A stretch of DNA of 22,932 nucleotides from an uncultured Clostridia bacterium (GTDB taxonomy: Bacteria > Bacillota > Clostridia > Oscillospirales > Oscillospiraceae), in the NCBI GenBank assembly GCA_938049125.1, contig CALICR010000176.1:1-22932 (forward strand), given 5' to 3'. Shown piece after piece: positions 1 through 6,763 of the stretch (position 1 is its first letter; every line of letters starts with the position of its first letter). The notes beneath the pieces are model-generated. The model worked only from the letters and a program-made list of their open reading frames with translations. It did not search any database and was not told the DNA's origin. The position numbers were made by a program, and so were the translations under genes.

Positions 1-1
1 C

Positions 2-1144
2 CGCTATTTCCAGATCGCCCCCTGCTTCCGCGACGAGGACGCCCGCGGCGACCGCAGCCCCGGCGAGTTCTACCAGCTCGACATGGAGATGGCGTTTGCC
101 ACGCAGGACGACGTTTTCGCCGTCCTTGAGGACGTGCTGCCGCCCATCTTCGCCAAATTCGGCACCTACAACATCGCATCAAGCGCCCCCTTCCGCCGCA
201 TCGCCTACCGCGACGCCATGGAGACCTACGGCTCCGATAAGCCCGACCTGCGCATCGACCTGACCGTGCAGGACATCACGGACGAGGTCGCGGGCTGCGG
301 CTTCGGCCCCTTCGACGGCGCGGTTGTCAAGGCGGTCGTCGTCAAGGACTGCAAGCTGGCGCGCAAGGCGATCGATAAGCTCTGCACCGATGTCGAGGTG
401 CAGGCGGGCAATAAGCCCTACTGGTTCAAGCTGGATGAGCAGGGCGCACTGGCTGGCGGCATCGCCAAGTTCCTCGGCGAGAAGAAGGACGCACTGGTCG
501 AAAAGCTCGGTCTCGTGCCCGGCGCCTTCGTCGGCGTCACCGCGGGCAAGAAGGAGACGGCGCAGAAAACCGCCGGCGTGCTCCGCAACAAGCTGGGCGC
601 CGCCTGCGAAGGTCATATGGACAAGGAACGCTACGAGTTCTGCTGGATCGTCGATTTCCCGATGTACGAGGTCGGCGAGGAGTCCGGCGAGCTGGAATTC
701 TGCCACAACCCCTTCTCGATGCCCACCGGCGGCATGGAGACGCTGCTGAAGGCGGAGCGCGGCGAGCTGGATCCGCTGGATATCATGGCGAACCAGTACG
801 ACCTCGTCTGCAACGGCGTGGAGCTGTCCTCCGGTGCAGTCCGGAACCACGATCCGGAGATCATGATCAAGGCGTTCGAGATGGTTCGCCTCGGTGAGGA
901 GGACGTCAAGGCCAAGTTCCCGGCGATGTACAACGCCTTCTGCTACGGCGCGCCTCCGCACGCGGGCATCGCTCCCGGCGTGGACCGTATGGTCATGCTG
1001 CTGGCGGGCGAGGACTCCATCCGTGAGATCATCCCGTTCCCCATGAACAAGAACGCGCAGGACATCATGATGGGCGCGCCCTCCACCGTGGAGCAGAAGC
1101 AGCTCGACGAGCTGCATATTGCAGTCACCGCCACGGAGGACTGA
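2..1144 (+). CDS. aspS: Aspartyl-tRNA synthetase, C-terminal part (5' end outside window)
   Basis: Class II aminoacyl-tRNA synthetase that charges tRNA-Asp (or tRNA-Asp/Asn in bacteria that use transamidation) in the cytoplasm. The reading frame is open from base 2, so the start codon and the anticodon-binding domain lie upstream of the window. The visible part opens in class II motif 2 (FRDEDARGDRSPGEFYQLDMEM), continues through the bacterial AspRS insertion domain, and ends with motif 3 (GIAPGVDRMVMLL) followed by IREIIPFPMNKNAQD, all typical of bacterial AspRS. The stop is TGA at 1142-1144. Just downstream lie a decayed copy of the last codons and a rho-independent terminator, so this is probably the last gene of its transcript. 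The family assignment is very secure. Confidence 0.97.
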   Translation, partial: RYFQIAPCFRDEDARGDRSPGEFYQLDMEMAFATQDDVFAVLEDVLPPIFAKFGTYNIASSAPFRRIAYRDAMETYGSDKPDLRIDLTVQDITDEVAGCGFGPFDGAVVKAVVVKDCKLARKAIDKLCTDVEVQAGNKPYWFKLDEQGALAGGIAKFLGEKKDALVEKLGLVPGAFVGVTAGKKETAQKTAGVLRNKLGAACEGHMDKERYEFCWIVDFPMYEVGEESGELEFCHNPFSMPTGGMETLLKAERGELDPLDIMANQYDLVCNGVELSSGAVRNHDPEIMIKAFEMVRLGEEDVKAKFPAMYNAFCYGAPPHAGIAPGVDRMVMLLAGEDSIREIIPFPMNKNAQDIMMGAPSTVEQKQLDELHIAVTATED

Positions 1145-1210
1145 TTCACACGCCGCGAAGCAGCGTATGAACCCTTTCCGGCGAGGGACATCCGCATATG
1201 CGGCGCGGCC

Positions 1211-1246
1211 GCGCTGCATATCGCAATTACGGCTGCGGAAGATTGA
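1211..1246 (+). pseudogene. Remnant of a second aspS 3' end (11 codons plus stop)
   Basis: Bases 1211-1251 align without gaps to 1109-1149, the end of the intact aspS, with 31 of 41 bases identical. In the aspS frame the remnant reads ALHIAITAAED-stop against ELHIAVTATED-stop. Six of the ten differences fall at third codon positions and are silent, three change amino acids, and the others lie after or at the edge of the frame. This is the pattern of diverged coding sequence rather than chance similarity. The stop of the remnant lies only 11 bases before the terminator stem at 1258. I infer that it is the leftover tail of a former resident aspS. I see no clear homology to aspS in the bases just upstream of it. 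Confidence 0.7.
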
Positions 1247-1257
1247 TTTTCACCGAA

Positions 1258-1293
1258 AGCTCGTGGGCTGCTCCGGCAGCCTGCGGGCTTTTC
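1258..1293 (+). terminator. Rho-independent terminator of aspS
   Basis: A 14-bp stem (1258-1271 with 1276-1289, three G-U pairs) has a TCCG loop and is followed by a short T run (1289-1292). It lies just after the aspS remnant and before the next promoter. Confidence 0.75.
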
Positions 1294-1336
1294 TGCACGA
1301 TGGAAAAGTTTCCGCATACAATGGCAGGAAAAGGGA

Positions 1337-1365
1337 TTGACAAACTCATACCACGGTGCTATGAT
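1337..1365 (+). promoter_or_regulatory. Sigma-A type promoter of the T-box/cysK transcript
   Basis: TTGACA at 1337-1342 and TATGAT at 1360-1365 are separated by 17 bases. Transcription would start near 1372, just ahead of the T-box leader. Confidence 0.85.
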
Positions 1366-1371
1366 TTCAGC

Positions 1372-1655
1372 ATGATAAAGTAAAAACCGATGAACGGGAG
1401 AGTACATCCGGAGAAACGGACCAAGCGAGCTGCGGGCGGTGGGAGCGCAGCGCCGGGGCACGGATCGAATGCACCCGCGAGGGCAAACTGAACGGCCGCA
1501 GGCTCAGTAGGGGAGGACGGGAATGATCCCCCGTTACCAAGGATCGGCGCATGGTGGTGCGCATGAGTGGACGCGGAGGCGTCAAGCCGGGTGGAACCGC
1601 AGGAGCTTTGCTCTTGTCCCTGCATAGTTTTATGGCAGGGGCGAGGGCTTTTTTT
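1372..1655 (+). promoter_or_regulatory. T-box riboswitch, specific for tRNA-Cys
   Basis: Leader RNA that senses uncharged tRNA and allows transcription of cysK when cysteine is short. Visible elements: an AGTA motif in the Stem I base region (about 1401-1404), a specifier loop GAATGCA with UGC (Cys) at 1470-1472, and the conserved T-box GGGTGGAACCGC at 1589-1600. The tRNA-binding bulge UGGA (1592-1595) is complementary to an acceptor end UCCA. This fits the U discriminator base of tRNA-Cys, so two independent positions point to the same tRNA. The leader ends in a terminator (1610-1655) that competes with the antiterminator containing the T-box. The exact 5' end is inferred from the promoter. 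Confidence 0.93.
1610..1655 (+). terminator. Regulated terminator of the T-box leader
   Basis: Fourteen base pairs (1610-1623 with 1635-1648, three of them G-U) enclose an 11-base loop and are followed by seven Ts (1649-1655). The left arm contains GTCCCTGC, part of which can instead pair with the T-box GGG in the antiterminator. Confidence 0.9.
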
Positions 1656-1680
1656 GCGCCCCTGGGAAAGCGAGAGAGGT

Positions 1681-2607
1681 ATGTATCAGAACATTTTGGA
1701 AGCCATGGGCCATACGCCGCTGATCCGCCTGAACCGTTTGGTGGACGCGGACAGCGCGGCGGTGCTGGTGAAGTACGAGGGCCTGAACGTCGGCGGGTCC
1801 ATCAAGTCCCGGACGGCGCTGGCCATGCTGGAGGCCGCGGAGCGGGAGGGGAAGATCGGCCCTGACACCGTCATCGTGGAGCCGACCAGCGGCAACCAGG
1901 GCATCGGCCTGTCTCTGGTGGGCGCGGTGCGCGGCTACCGGGTCATCATCGTCATGCCGGATTCGTGCAGCCGCGAGCGGATGCTGCTCATGAAGCAGTA
2001 CGGCGCGGAGGTGAAGCTGGTCCACGACGAGGGCAACATCGGCGAGTGCATCGAGCGCTGCATCGCCACGGTCCGGGAGATGGCGGAGCAGGACCCCAAC
2101 GTCTTTGTGCCGAACCAGTTCTCGAACCCCAACAACCCGAAGGTCCAGGAGGAGACGACGGCCCGGGAGATCCTCGAGCAGGCCGGGGATATCCGGATCG
2201 ACGGCTTCTGCGCGGGCATCGGCACCGGCGGCACCCTGACGGGCATCGGCCACGCGCTGAAGAAGGCCAATCCGGCCATGACGGTCTGGGCCGTGGAGCC
2301 GGAGCGGGCGGCCCTGCTCTCCGGCGGCCTCATCGGCGCGCACATCCAGATGGGCATCGGCGACGGCCTGATCCCCGACGTGCTGGACCAGAGCGTCTAC
2401 GACGACATCGCCATCATCACCGATGACGAGGCCGTGGAGACGGCGAAACGCCTGGCCCGGGAGGAGGGCATCCTCTGCGGCATCTCCGGCGGCACGAACA
2501 CGGCGGCGGCCCTGCGGCTGGCCAAAAAGCTCGGCCCCGGCAAGACCGTGGTCACGGTCCTGGCCGACACCGGCGAGCGCTATTTCACGACGCCGCTCTT
2601 CGAATAA
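1681..2607 (+). CDS. cysK: Cysteine synthase (O-acetylserine sulfhydrylase family)
   Basis: PLP-dependent fold-type II enzyme expected to make cysteine from O-acetylserine and sulfide in the cytoplasm; 308 residues, the usual length. The ATG at 1681 follows a GAGAGAGG ribosome site directly after the leader terminator. An in-frame ATG further upstream lies inside the T-box RNA and cannot be the main start. Lys42 in GGSIKSR is the PLP lysine, TSGNQG (69-74) is the substrate-binding asparagine loop, GTGGT (181-185) holds the PLP phosphate, and the end DTGERYFTTPLF is typical of CysK. Oddities: canonical enzymes read SVKDR and TSGNTG, so an Asp and a Thr are replaced here. The tRNA-Cys T-box upstream supports a role in cysteine supply. 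Another beta-replacement reaction is possible. It is monocistronic, with its own terminator. Confidence 0.9.
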   Translation: MYQNILEAMGHTPLIRLNRLVDADSAAVLVKYEGLNVGGSIKSRTALAMLEAAEREGKIGPDTVIVEPTSGNQGIGLSLVGAVRGYRVIIVMPDSCSRERMLLMKQYGAEVKLVHDEGNIGECIERCIATVREMAEQDPNVFVPNQFSNPNNPKVQEETTAREILEQAGDIRIDGFCAGIGTGGTLTGIGHALKKANPAMTVWAVEPERAALLSGGLIGAHIQMGIGDGLIPDVLDQSVYDDIAIITDDEAVETAKRLAREEGILCGISGGTNTAAALRLAKKLGPGKTVVTVLADTGERYFTTPLFE

Positions 2608-2615
2608 GCAAGCAA

Positions 2616-2645
2616 AAAGGCCTGCGGCACGCCGCAGGCCTTTCT
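2616..2645 (+). terminator. Terminator of cysK
   Basis: A perfect 12-bp stem (2616-2627 with 2632-2643) with a CACG loop begins 8 bases after the cysK stop. The A-rich left flank and T-rich right flank are part of the stem. Confidence 0.85.
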
Positions 2646-2670
2646 CTGTGCGCCCCCACTTCGTTTTTGC

Positions 2671-2699
2671 TTTACAAGCAGGAAAAAATTGAGTATACT
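2671..2699 (+). promoter_or_regulatory. Promoter of lepA-hemW
   Basis: TTTACA at 2671-2676 and TATACT at 2694-2699 with a 17-base spacer. Start of transcription is expected near 2706, leaving a leader of about 26 bases before the lepA GTG. Confidence 0.85.
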
Positions 2700-2731
2700 A
2701 TTCGTTAGATTACAAAACGGAGGGAAACTTC

Positions 2732-4537
2732 GTGACCGAGCTGTCTAAGATCCGGAATTTTTCCATTGTCGCCCACATTGACCACGGCAAGTCCACTCTG
2801 GCGGACCGGCTCCTGGAGGCGTGCAACACCGTCGAGGCCCGGGAGATGGAGGACCAGATCCTCGACTCCATGGACCTGGAGCGGGAGCGGGGCATCACCA
2901 TCAAGGCCCGCGCCGTCAAGCTGAGCTACACCGCCGACGACGGGGAGACCTATACCCTGAACCTCATCGACACGCCGGGCCATGTGGACTTCAACTATGA
3001 GGTCTCCCGCAGCCTCAGCGCCTGCGAGGGCGCGGTGCTGGTGGTGGACGCCTCCCAGGGCATCGAGGCCCAGACGCTGGCCAACACCTACCTCGCCGTG
3101 GACGAGGGACTGGAGGTGCTGCCGGTGGTCAACAAGATCGACCTGCCCGCGGCCCGGCCCCAGGAGGTCAAGAAGGAGATCGAGGACGTCATCGGCATCC
3201 CGGCCATGGATGCCCCGGAGATCTCCGCCAAGAACGGCATCAACATCCACTCCGTGCTGGAGATGGTGGTGCACGGCGTGCCCGCGCCCCGGGGCGACCG
3301 GGACGCGCCGCTCCAGGCCCTGATCTTCGACAGCCAGTATGACTCCTACCGCGGCGTCATCGTCTACCTGCGCGTGTTCAACGGCACGCTCCGCCCGGGC
3401 ATGGAGGTCCGGATGATGGGCACCGGCGCGGTCTACCGCGTCGTCGAGGTGGGCACGCTGGAGCCGAAGAGCATGGTGCCCACTGAGGCACTGGGGGCCG
3501 GCGAGGTCGGCTATCTGACGGCCTCCATCAAGACCGTGTCCGACACCCGGGTGGGCGACACCATCACGGGCACCGAGAACCCCACCGCCGAGGCCCTGCC
3601 GGGCTATAAGACGGTGCAGCCCATGGTCTTCTCCGGCATCTATCCCGCCGACGGCTCCAAGTACGGCGACCTGCGCGACGCGCTGGAAAAGCTCAAGCTC
3701 AACGATGCCTCCATGTCCTATACCCAGGAGAATTCCGTGGCCCTGGGCTTCGGCTTCCGCTGCGGCTTCCTGGGCCTCCTGCATATGGAGATCATCATGG
3801 AGCGCCTGGAGCGGGAGTATAACCTCGACCTCATCACCACGGCCCCCAACGTCGTCTACCGCATCTTCAAGACCGACGGCACGGAGCTGGAGGTCTACAC
3901 GCCCCTGAACTACCCGGACCCGGCGGAGATCGAGCACGCCGAGGAGCCCTTCGTGCGGGCCAACATCATCGCCCCGCCGGAGTACGTCGGCAGCATTATG
4001 GACCTCTGCCAGCAGCGCCGCGGCGAGTACCGGGATATGTCCTACCTCGACCAGAGCCGGGTGGAGCTGCACTACGATATGCCGCTCAATGAGATTATCT
4101 ACGACTTCTTCGACGCCCTCAAGTCCCGCACCCGGGGCTACGGCTCCCTCGACTATGAGCTGACGGGCTACCGGCCCTCCAAGCTGGTGAAGCTCGACAT
4201 CCTCCTCAACGGCGAGGTCATTGACGCCCTCAGCTTCATCCTCTTCGCGGACAACGCCTACCCGCGCGCCCGCAAGATCTGCGAAAAGCTCAAGGACAAC
4301 ATCCCGCGCCAGATGTTTGAGATCCCGGTCCAGGCCGCCATCGGCGGCAAGGTCATCGCCCGCGAGACCATCAAGGCCCTGCGCAAGGACGTGCTGGCCA
4401 AGTGCTACGGCGGCGACATCACGCGGAAGAAGAAGCTGCTCGAAAAGCAGAAGGAGGGCAAAAAGCGGATGCGCTCCTTCGGCACCGTCGCCGTCCCCTC
4501 CGAAGCCTTCATGGCCGTGCTGAAGCTGGACGAATAA
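2732..4537 (+). CDS. lepA: Elongation factor 4 (LepA), ribosomal back-translocase GTPase
   Basis: Translational GTPase that acts on the 70S ribosome; 601 residues, the normal length. It starts with GTG at 2732, seven bases after GGAGGG. G-domain motifs are clear: AHIDHGKS (14-21), DTPGH (80-84) and NKID (134-137). The EF-G-like domains II, III and V follow, then the LepA-specific C-terminal domain, ending in the lysine/arginine-rich tail KKKLLEKQKEGKKRMRSFG that is diagnostic for LepA. hemW starts 14 bases after the stop, so the two genes form an operon, as in many Firmicutes. Nothing looks broken. Confidence 0.98.
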   Translation: MTELSKIRNFSIVAHIDHGKSTLADRLLEACNTVEAREMEDQILDSMDLERERGITIKARAVKLSYTADDGETYTLNLIDTPGHVDFNYEVSRSLSACEGAVLVVDASQGIEAQTLANTYLAVDEGLEVLPVVNKIDLPAARPQEVKKEIEDVIGIPAMDAPEISAKNGINIHSVLEMVVHGVPAPRGDRDAPLQALIFDSQYDSYRGVIVYLRVFNGTLRPGMEVRMMGTGAVYRVVEVGTLEPKSMVPTEALGAGEVGYLTASIKTVSDTRVGDTITGTENPTAEALPGYKTVQPMVFSGIYPADGSKYGDLRDALEKLKLNDASMSYTQENSVALGFGFRCGFLGLLHMEIIMERLEREYNLDLITTAPNVVYRIFKTDGTELEVYTPLNYPDPAEIEHAEEPFVRANIIAPPEYVGSIMDLCQQRRGEYRDMSYLDQSRVELHYDMPLNEIIYDFFDALKSRTRGYGSLDYELTGYRPSKLVKLDILLNGEVIDALSFILFADNAYPRARKICEKLKDNIPRQMFEIPVQAAIGGKVIARETIKALRKDVLAKCYGGDITRKKKLLEKQKEGKKRMRSFGTVAVPSEAFMAVLKLDE

Positions 4538-4551
4538 GTCAGGAGAGACCA

Positions 4552-5742
4552 ATGGAACAGCAAAGAACGCCCCTGGGGATCTACATTCACGTCCCGTTCT
4601 GCAGGAGCAAATGCGAATACTGCGACTTCTACTCCCTGCCCGGGAGCCGGAACAAAAAGGCCATGGAGGACTATGCCCAGGCCGTCATGCTCCACATCCG
4701 CGAGGCGGCCCAGCGCGCCGAGACCTACGAGGTGGACACGGTCTACTTCGGCGGCGGCACGCCGAGCTTCTTCGGCGAGGAGGGCCTCCGGCGGCTGCTG
4801 GGCGAGGTGGACCGTCGCTTCATCCTCCGGCCCGACGCCGAGATCACCTTCGAGGCCAACCCGGACAGCGTCACCGGCCCGGCCCTGCGGCGGCTGCGCC
4901 GCGCGGGCTTCAACCGCATCTCCATCGGCGTCCAGTCGGACCGGGACGACCAGCTCCGGGCCATCGGCCGCCCCCATACGTTCCAGCAGGCCAAGGACGC
5001 CGTGGGCGAGGCCCGGGCCGCGGGCTTCGACAACCTCTCGGTGGACCTCATGTACGGCCTGCCGGGCCAGTCCCGGGACCAGTGGGCCGGGACGATCCAG
5101 AGCATCCTGAAGCTGCGCCCCAGCCACATCTCCTGCTACGGTCTCCGGGTCGAGGAGGGAACGCCGCTCTACGAGTACAAGGACTGCGCCGGTCTGCCCG
5201 ACGACGATGCCCAAGCGGATATGTACCTCTACGCCGCGGCGACGCTGGAGTCCTACGGCTTCCGGCAGTACGAGATCTCCAACTTCGCCCGGGAGGGCTT
5301 CGAGTCCCGCCACAACCTCAAATATTGGCTGGGCGGGGAATATCTGGGCTTCGGACCCGCCGCGGCCTCGGACTTCGGCGGCAAGCGCTTCACCTACCAG
5401 CGGGACCTTCAGAGCTACACGGACGGCATGTTCGGCGGCGCGCCGGTGCTGTCGGAGTGCGAGACGATCCCGCTGCGGGAGCGGGCCGGGGAGTATCTGA
5501 TGCTCCGGCTCCGGACGCGCTACGGCGTCGAGGCCAAGGAGTACCGGCGGATGTTCCGCATGGACTTCGCGCCGCTCCAGGAGATCTTCCTGGAGCTGAG
5601 GAAGGCCCGCTACGCCACCCAGGAGAACGGCCGCTGGCGGCTGACGCCCCAGGGCTTCCTGCTCTCCAACCAGATTATCCTGGCCCTCCAGGAGGCCCAG
5701 CGGGAGGCTTCGGCCACCTGGATCGATCCGGACAGCCTCTGA
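4552..5742 (+). CDS. hemW: HemW, radical SAM heme chaperone (HemN-like)
   Basis: Radical SAM protein of 396 residues. The ATG at 4552 follows AGGAGA; the frame stays open further upstream inside lepA, but that part is not used. The cluster motif CRSKCEYCDF places cysteines at 17, 21 and 24 for the [4Fe-4S] cluster. The residue after the third cysteine is Asp-Phe, as in HemW, whereas true coproporphyrinogen dehydrogenase HemN has an additional cysteine there. GGGTPS (67-72) is the SAM-binding glycine motif. HemW proteins bind heme and deliver it to respiratory enzymes; they are often annotated as oxygen-independent coproporphyrinogen oxidase. It is cotranscribed with lepA. The hrcA-grpE-dnaK genes that commonly follow hemW in Firmicutes are absent here. 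I see no convincing terminator after it. Confidence 0.93.
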   Translation: MEQQRTPLGIYIHVPFCRSKCEYCDFYSLPGSRNKKAMEDYAQAVMLHIREAAQRAETYEVDTVYFGGGTPSFFGEEGLRRLLGEVDRRFILRPDAEITFEANPDSVTGPALRRLRRAGFNRISIGVQSDRDDQLRAIGRPHTFQQAKDAVGEARAAGFDNLSVDLMYGLPGQSRDQWAGTIQSILKLRPSHISCYGLRVEEGTPLYEYKDCAGLPDDDAQADMYLYAAATLESYGFRQYEISNFAREGFESRHNLKYWLGGEYLGFGPAAASDFGGKRFTYQRDLQSYTDGMFGGAPVLSECETIPLRERAGEYLMLRLRTRYGVEAKEYRRMFRMDFAPLQEIFLELRKARYATQENGRWRLTPQGFLLSNQIILALQEAQREASATWIDPDSL

Positions 5743-5799
5743 TGGGCGGCTCCGGCCACGAAATTTTTGCGGTTTTCCCCGGAAAAGTTGAAAACTCAG

Positions 5800-5829
5800 T
5801 TGACATTTTTGGGGAGAATACAGTATAAT
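5800..5829 (+). promoter_or_regulatory. Strong promoter of the rpmH operon
   Basis: Consensus TTGACA (5800-5805) and consensus TATAAT (5824-5829), 18 bases apart, about 100 bases upstream of rpmH. The leader from about 5836 to 5932 is GC-rich and can form small hairpins (for example around 5881-5900), but I recognise no known ribosomal-protein leader in it. Confidence 0.9.
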
Positions 5830-5932
5830 ATTCCTTGCGTATGCTCCAAGAGGGGAGCTGCGCACCAAATGCACGCTGCGGCCGCCCTTGTGCGGCGGCT
5901 GTTGAGCATATTTTTACAGGAGGTGTACACAA

Positions 5933-6067
5933 ATGCTGCGTACCTATCAGCCCAAGAAACGTCACAGATCGAAGGTCCACGGATTCAGACAGAGAATGGC
6001 GACCGCCAATGGCCGGAAGGTTCTCTCTCGCCGCCGCGCCAAGGGCAGAAAAGTGATCTCCGCTTAA
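5933..6067 (+). CDS. rpmH: 50S ribosomal protein L34
   Basis: A 44-residue, very basic protein of the large ribosomal subunit. It begins MLRTYQPKKRHRSKVHGFRQ and continues RMATANGRKVLSRRRAKGRK, the unmistakable L34 sequence at the standard length. The start at 5933 is fixed by a strong AGGAGGTG ribosome site at 5918-5925. It is first in the rpmH-rnpA-yidD-yidC-khpB operon behind the consensus promoter at 5800. The gene is easily missed because it is so short. Confidence 0.98.
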   Translation: MLRTYQPKKRHRSKVHGFRQRMATANGRKVLSRRRAKGRKVISA

Positions 6068-6169
6068 AGCCCGGGCCAGTACCGCTCTGAATTCAAGGTT
6101 TTTACGGGGTGAATGGAAGCATTTCTGTTCGCCCCATCAGTTTATTGGTCGGAAGTTCCGGAGGCCGTC

Positions 6170-6538
6170 ATGCGCTTTTCCCGCAGTCTCAAAGAGAATA
6201 AGCTGTTCCGGCGGCTCTACGCCAAGGGGACCTCTGCGGCAAACGGCTATCTCGTGCTCTACTGCCGCAAAAACGGCCTCGGAGAGAACCGCATCGGCTA
6301 CACCGTCAGCAAAAAGCTGGGCCACGCCGTGGTCCGGAACCGCGTCCGCCGCCGCCTGCGGGAGATCTACCGCCTGCATGAGGCGGAATTCCGCCCGGGC
6401 TATGACCTCGTCGTCGTTGCCCGGGGCCGGGCGGTGAACGCGTCCTATGCCAAGCTGGAGCGTTCGATGCTGTCCCTGGCCTCCCAGCTGGGGGTCCGAT
6501 CGGAAAAGGGGGATCACCCTGAAACGTCTGCTGATTAA
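6170..6538 (+). CDS. rnpA: Ribonuclease P protein component
   Basis: Protein cofactor of the RNase P ribozyme, which removes 5' leaders from tRNA precursors. It is 122 residues from the ATG at 6170, chosen because GGAGG lies five bases upstream and the protein then begins MRFSRSLKENKLFRRLYAKG, the usual RnpA beginning; an upstream in-frame ATG at 6113 would add 19 unrelated residues. The RNR signature is at 56-58 within VVRNRVRRRLREIYR. The rpmH-rnpA order is conserved in most bacteria. The last 20 bases overlap the predicted yidD start. Confidence 0.97.
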   Translation: MRFSRSLKENKLFRRLYAKGTSAANGYLVLYCRKNGLGENRIGYTVSKKLGHAVVRNRVRRRLREIYRLHEAEFRPGYDLVVVARGRAVNASYAKLERSMLSLASQLGVRSEKGDHPETSAD

Positions 6539-6731
6539 ACTGATCCGTTTTTACCAGAGGTCTATCTCGCCGTTCTTTCCGGCCCGGTGCCGCTTTTCTC
6601 CGACCTGCTCCCAGTACGCGCTGGAGGCCATCGAGAAATACGGTGCCTGGAAGGGCGGCTGCCTTGCATTCCGGCGGCTGCTGCGCTGCAACCCCTTTAA
6701 CCACGACGACCACTTCGATCCCGTGCCCTGA
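6519..6731 (+). CDS. yidD: YidD, membrane protein insertion efficiency factor
   Basis: Small peripheral membrane protein that assists YidC-dependent insertion; 70 residues from the proposed start. The core LIRFYQRSISPFFPARCRFS, then PTCSQYALEAIEKYGAWKGG and a C-terminal CNPF...HDDHFDPVP are diagnostic, including the conserved cysteines. No ATG or GTG lies at the position where family members start. I place the start at CTG 6519, which gives (M)KRLLIKLIRFYQ and has AAGGGGGA 6-13 bases upstream. The alternative is an ATG at 6447, adding 24 residues without family resemblance and overlapping rnpA by 92 bases. Overlap of the yidD start with rnpA is common and suggests coupled translation. yidC follows 32 bases later. 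Confidence 0.93.
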   Translation: MKRLLIKLIRFYQRSISPFFPARCRFSPTCSQYALEAIEKYGAWKGGCLAFRRLLRCNPFNHDDHFDPVP

Positions 6732-6763
6732 ACGGGCCAAAACGAACGGAGGAAACAAACCAA

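Noticed and set aside
1567..1680. Upstream extension of cysK to an ATG at 1567
   Set aside because: This region is the T-box and terminator RNA; the CysK family start and ribosome site are at 1681.
2705..4552. A 615-codon open frame on the minus strand opposite lepA
   Set aside because: Antisense to an unambiguous gene, with low-complexity Val/Leu/His/Asp-rich translation and no domain. Such frames arise from GC-rich codon bias.
5903..5914. Near-identical TGTTGAGCA(C/T)AT sequences upstream of rpmH and upstream of typA (18738-18749)
   Set aside because: A 12-base match with one mismatch is expected many times by chance in a window of this size, and the positions relative to the promoters differ.
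5743..5932. Possible replication origin next to rpmH
   Set aside because: No TTATCCACA-type DnaA boxes or AT-rich unwinding region are visible; only a promoter and leader.
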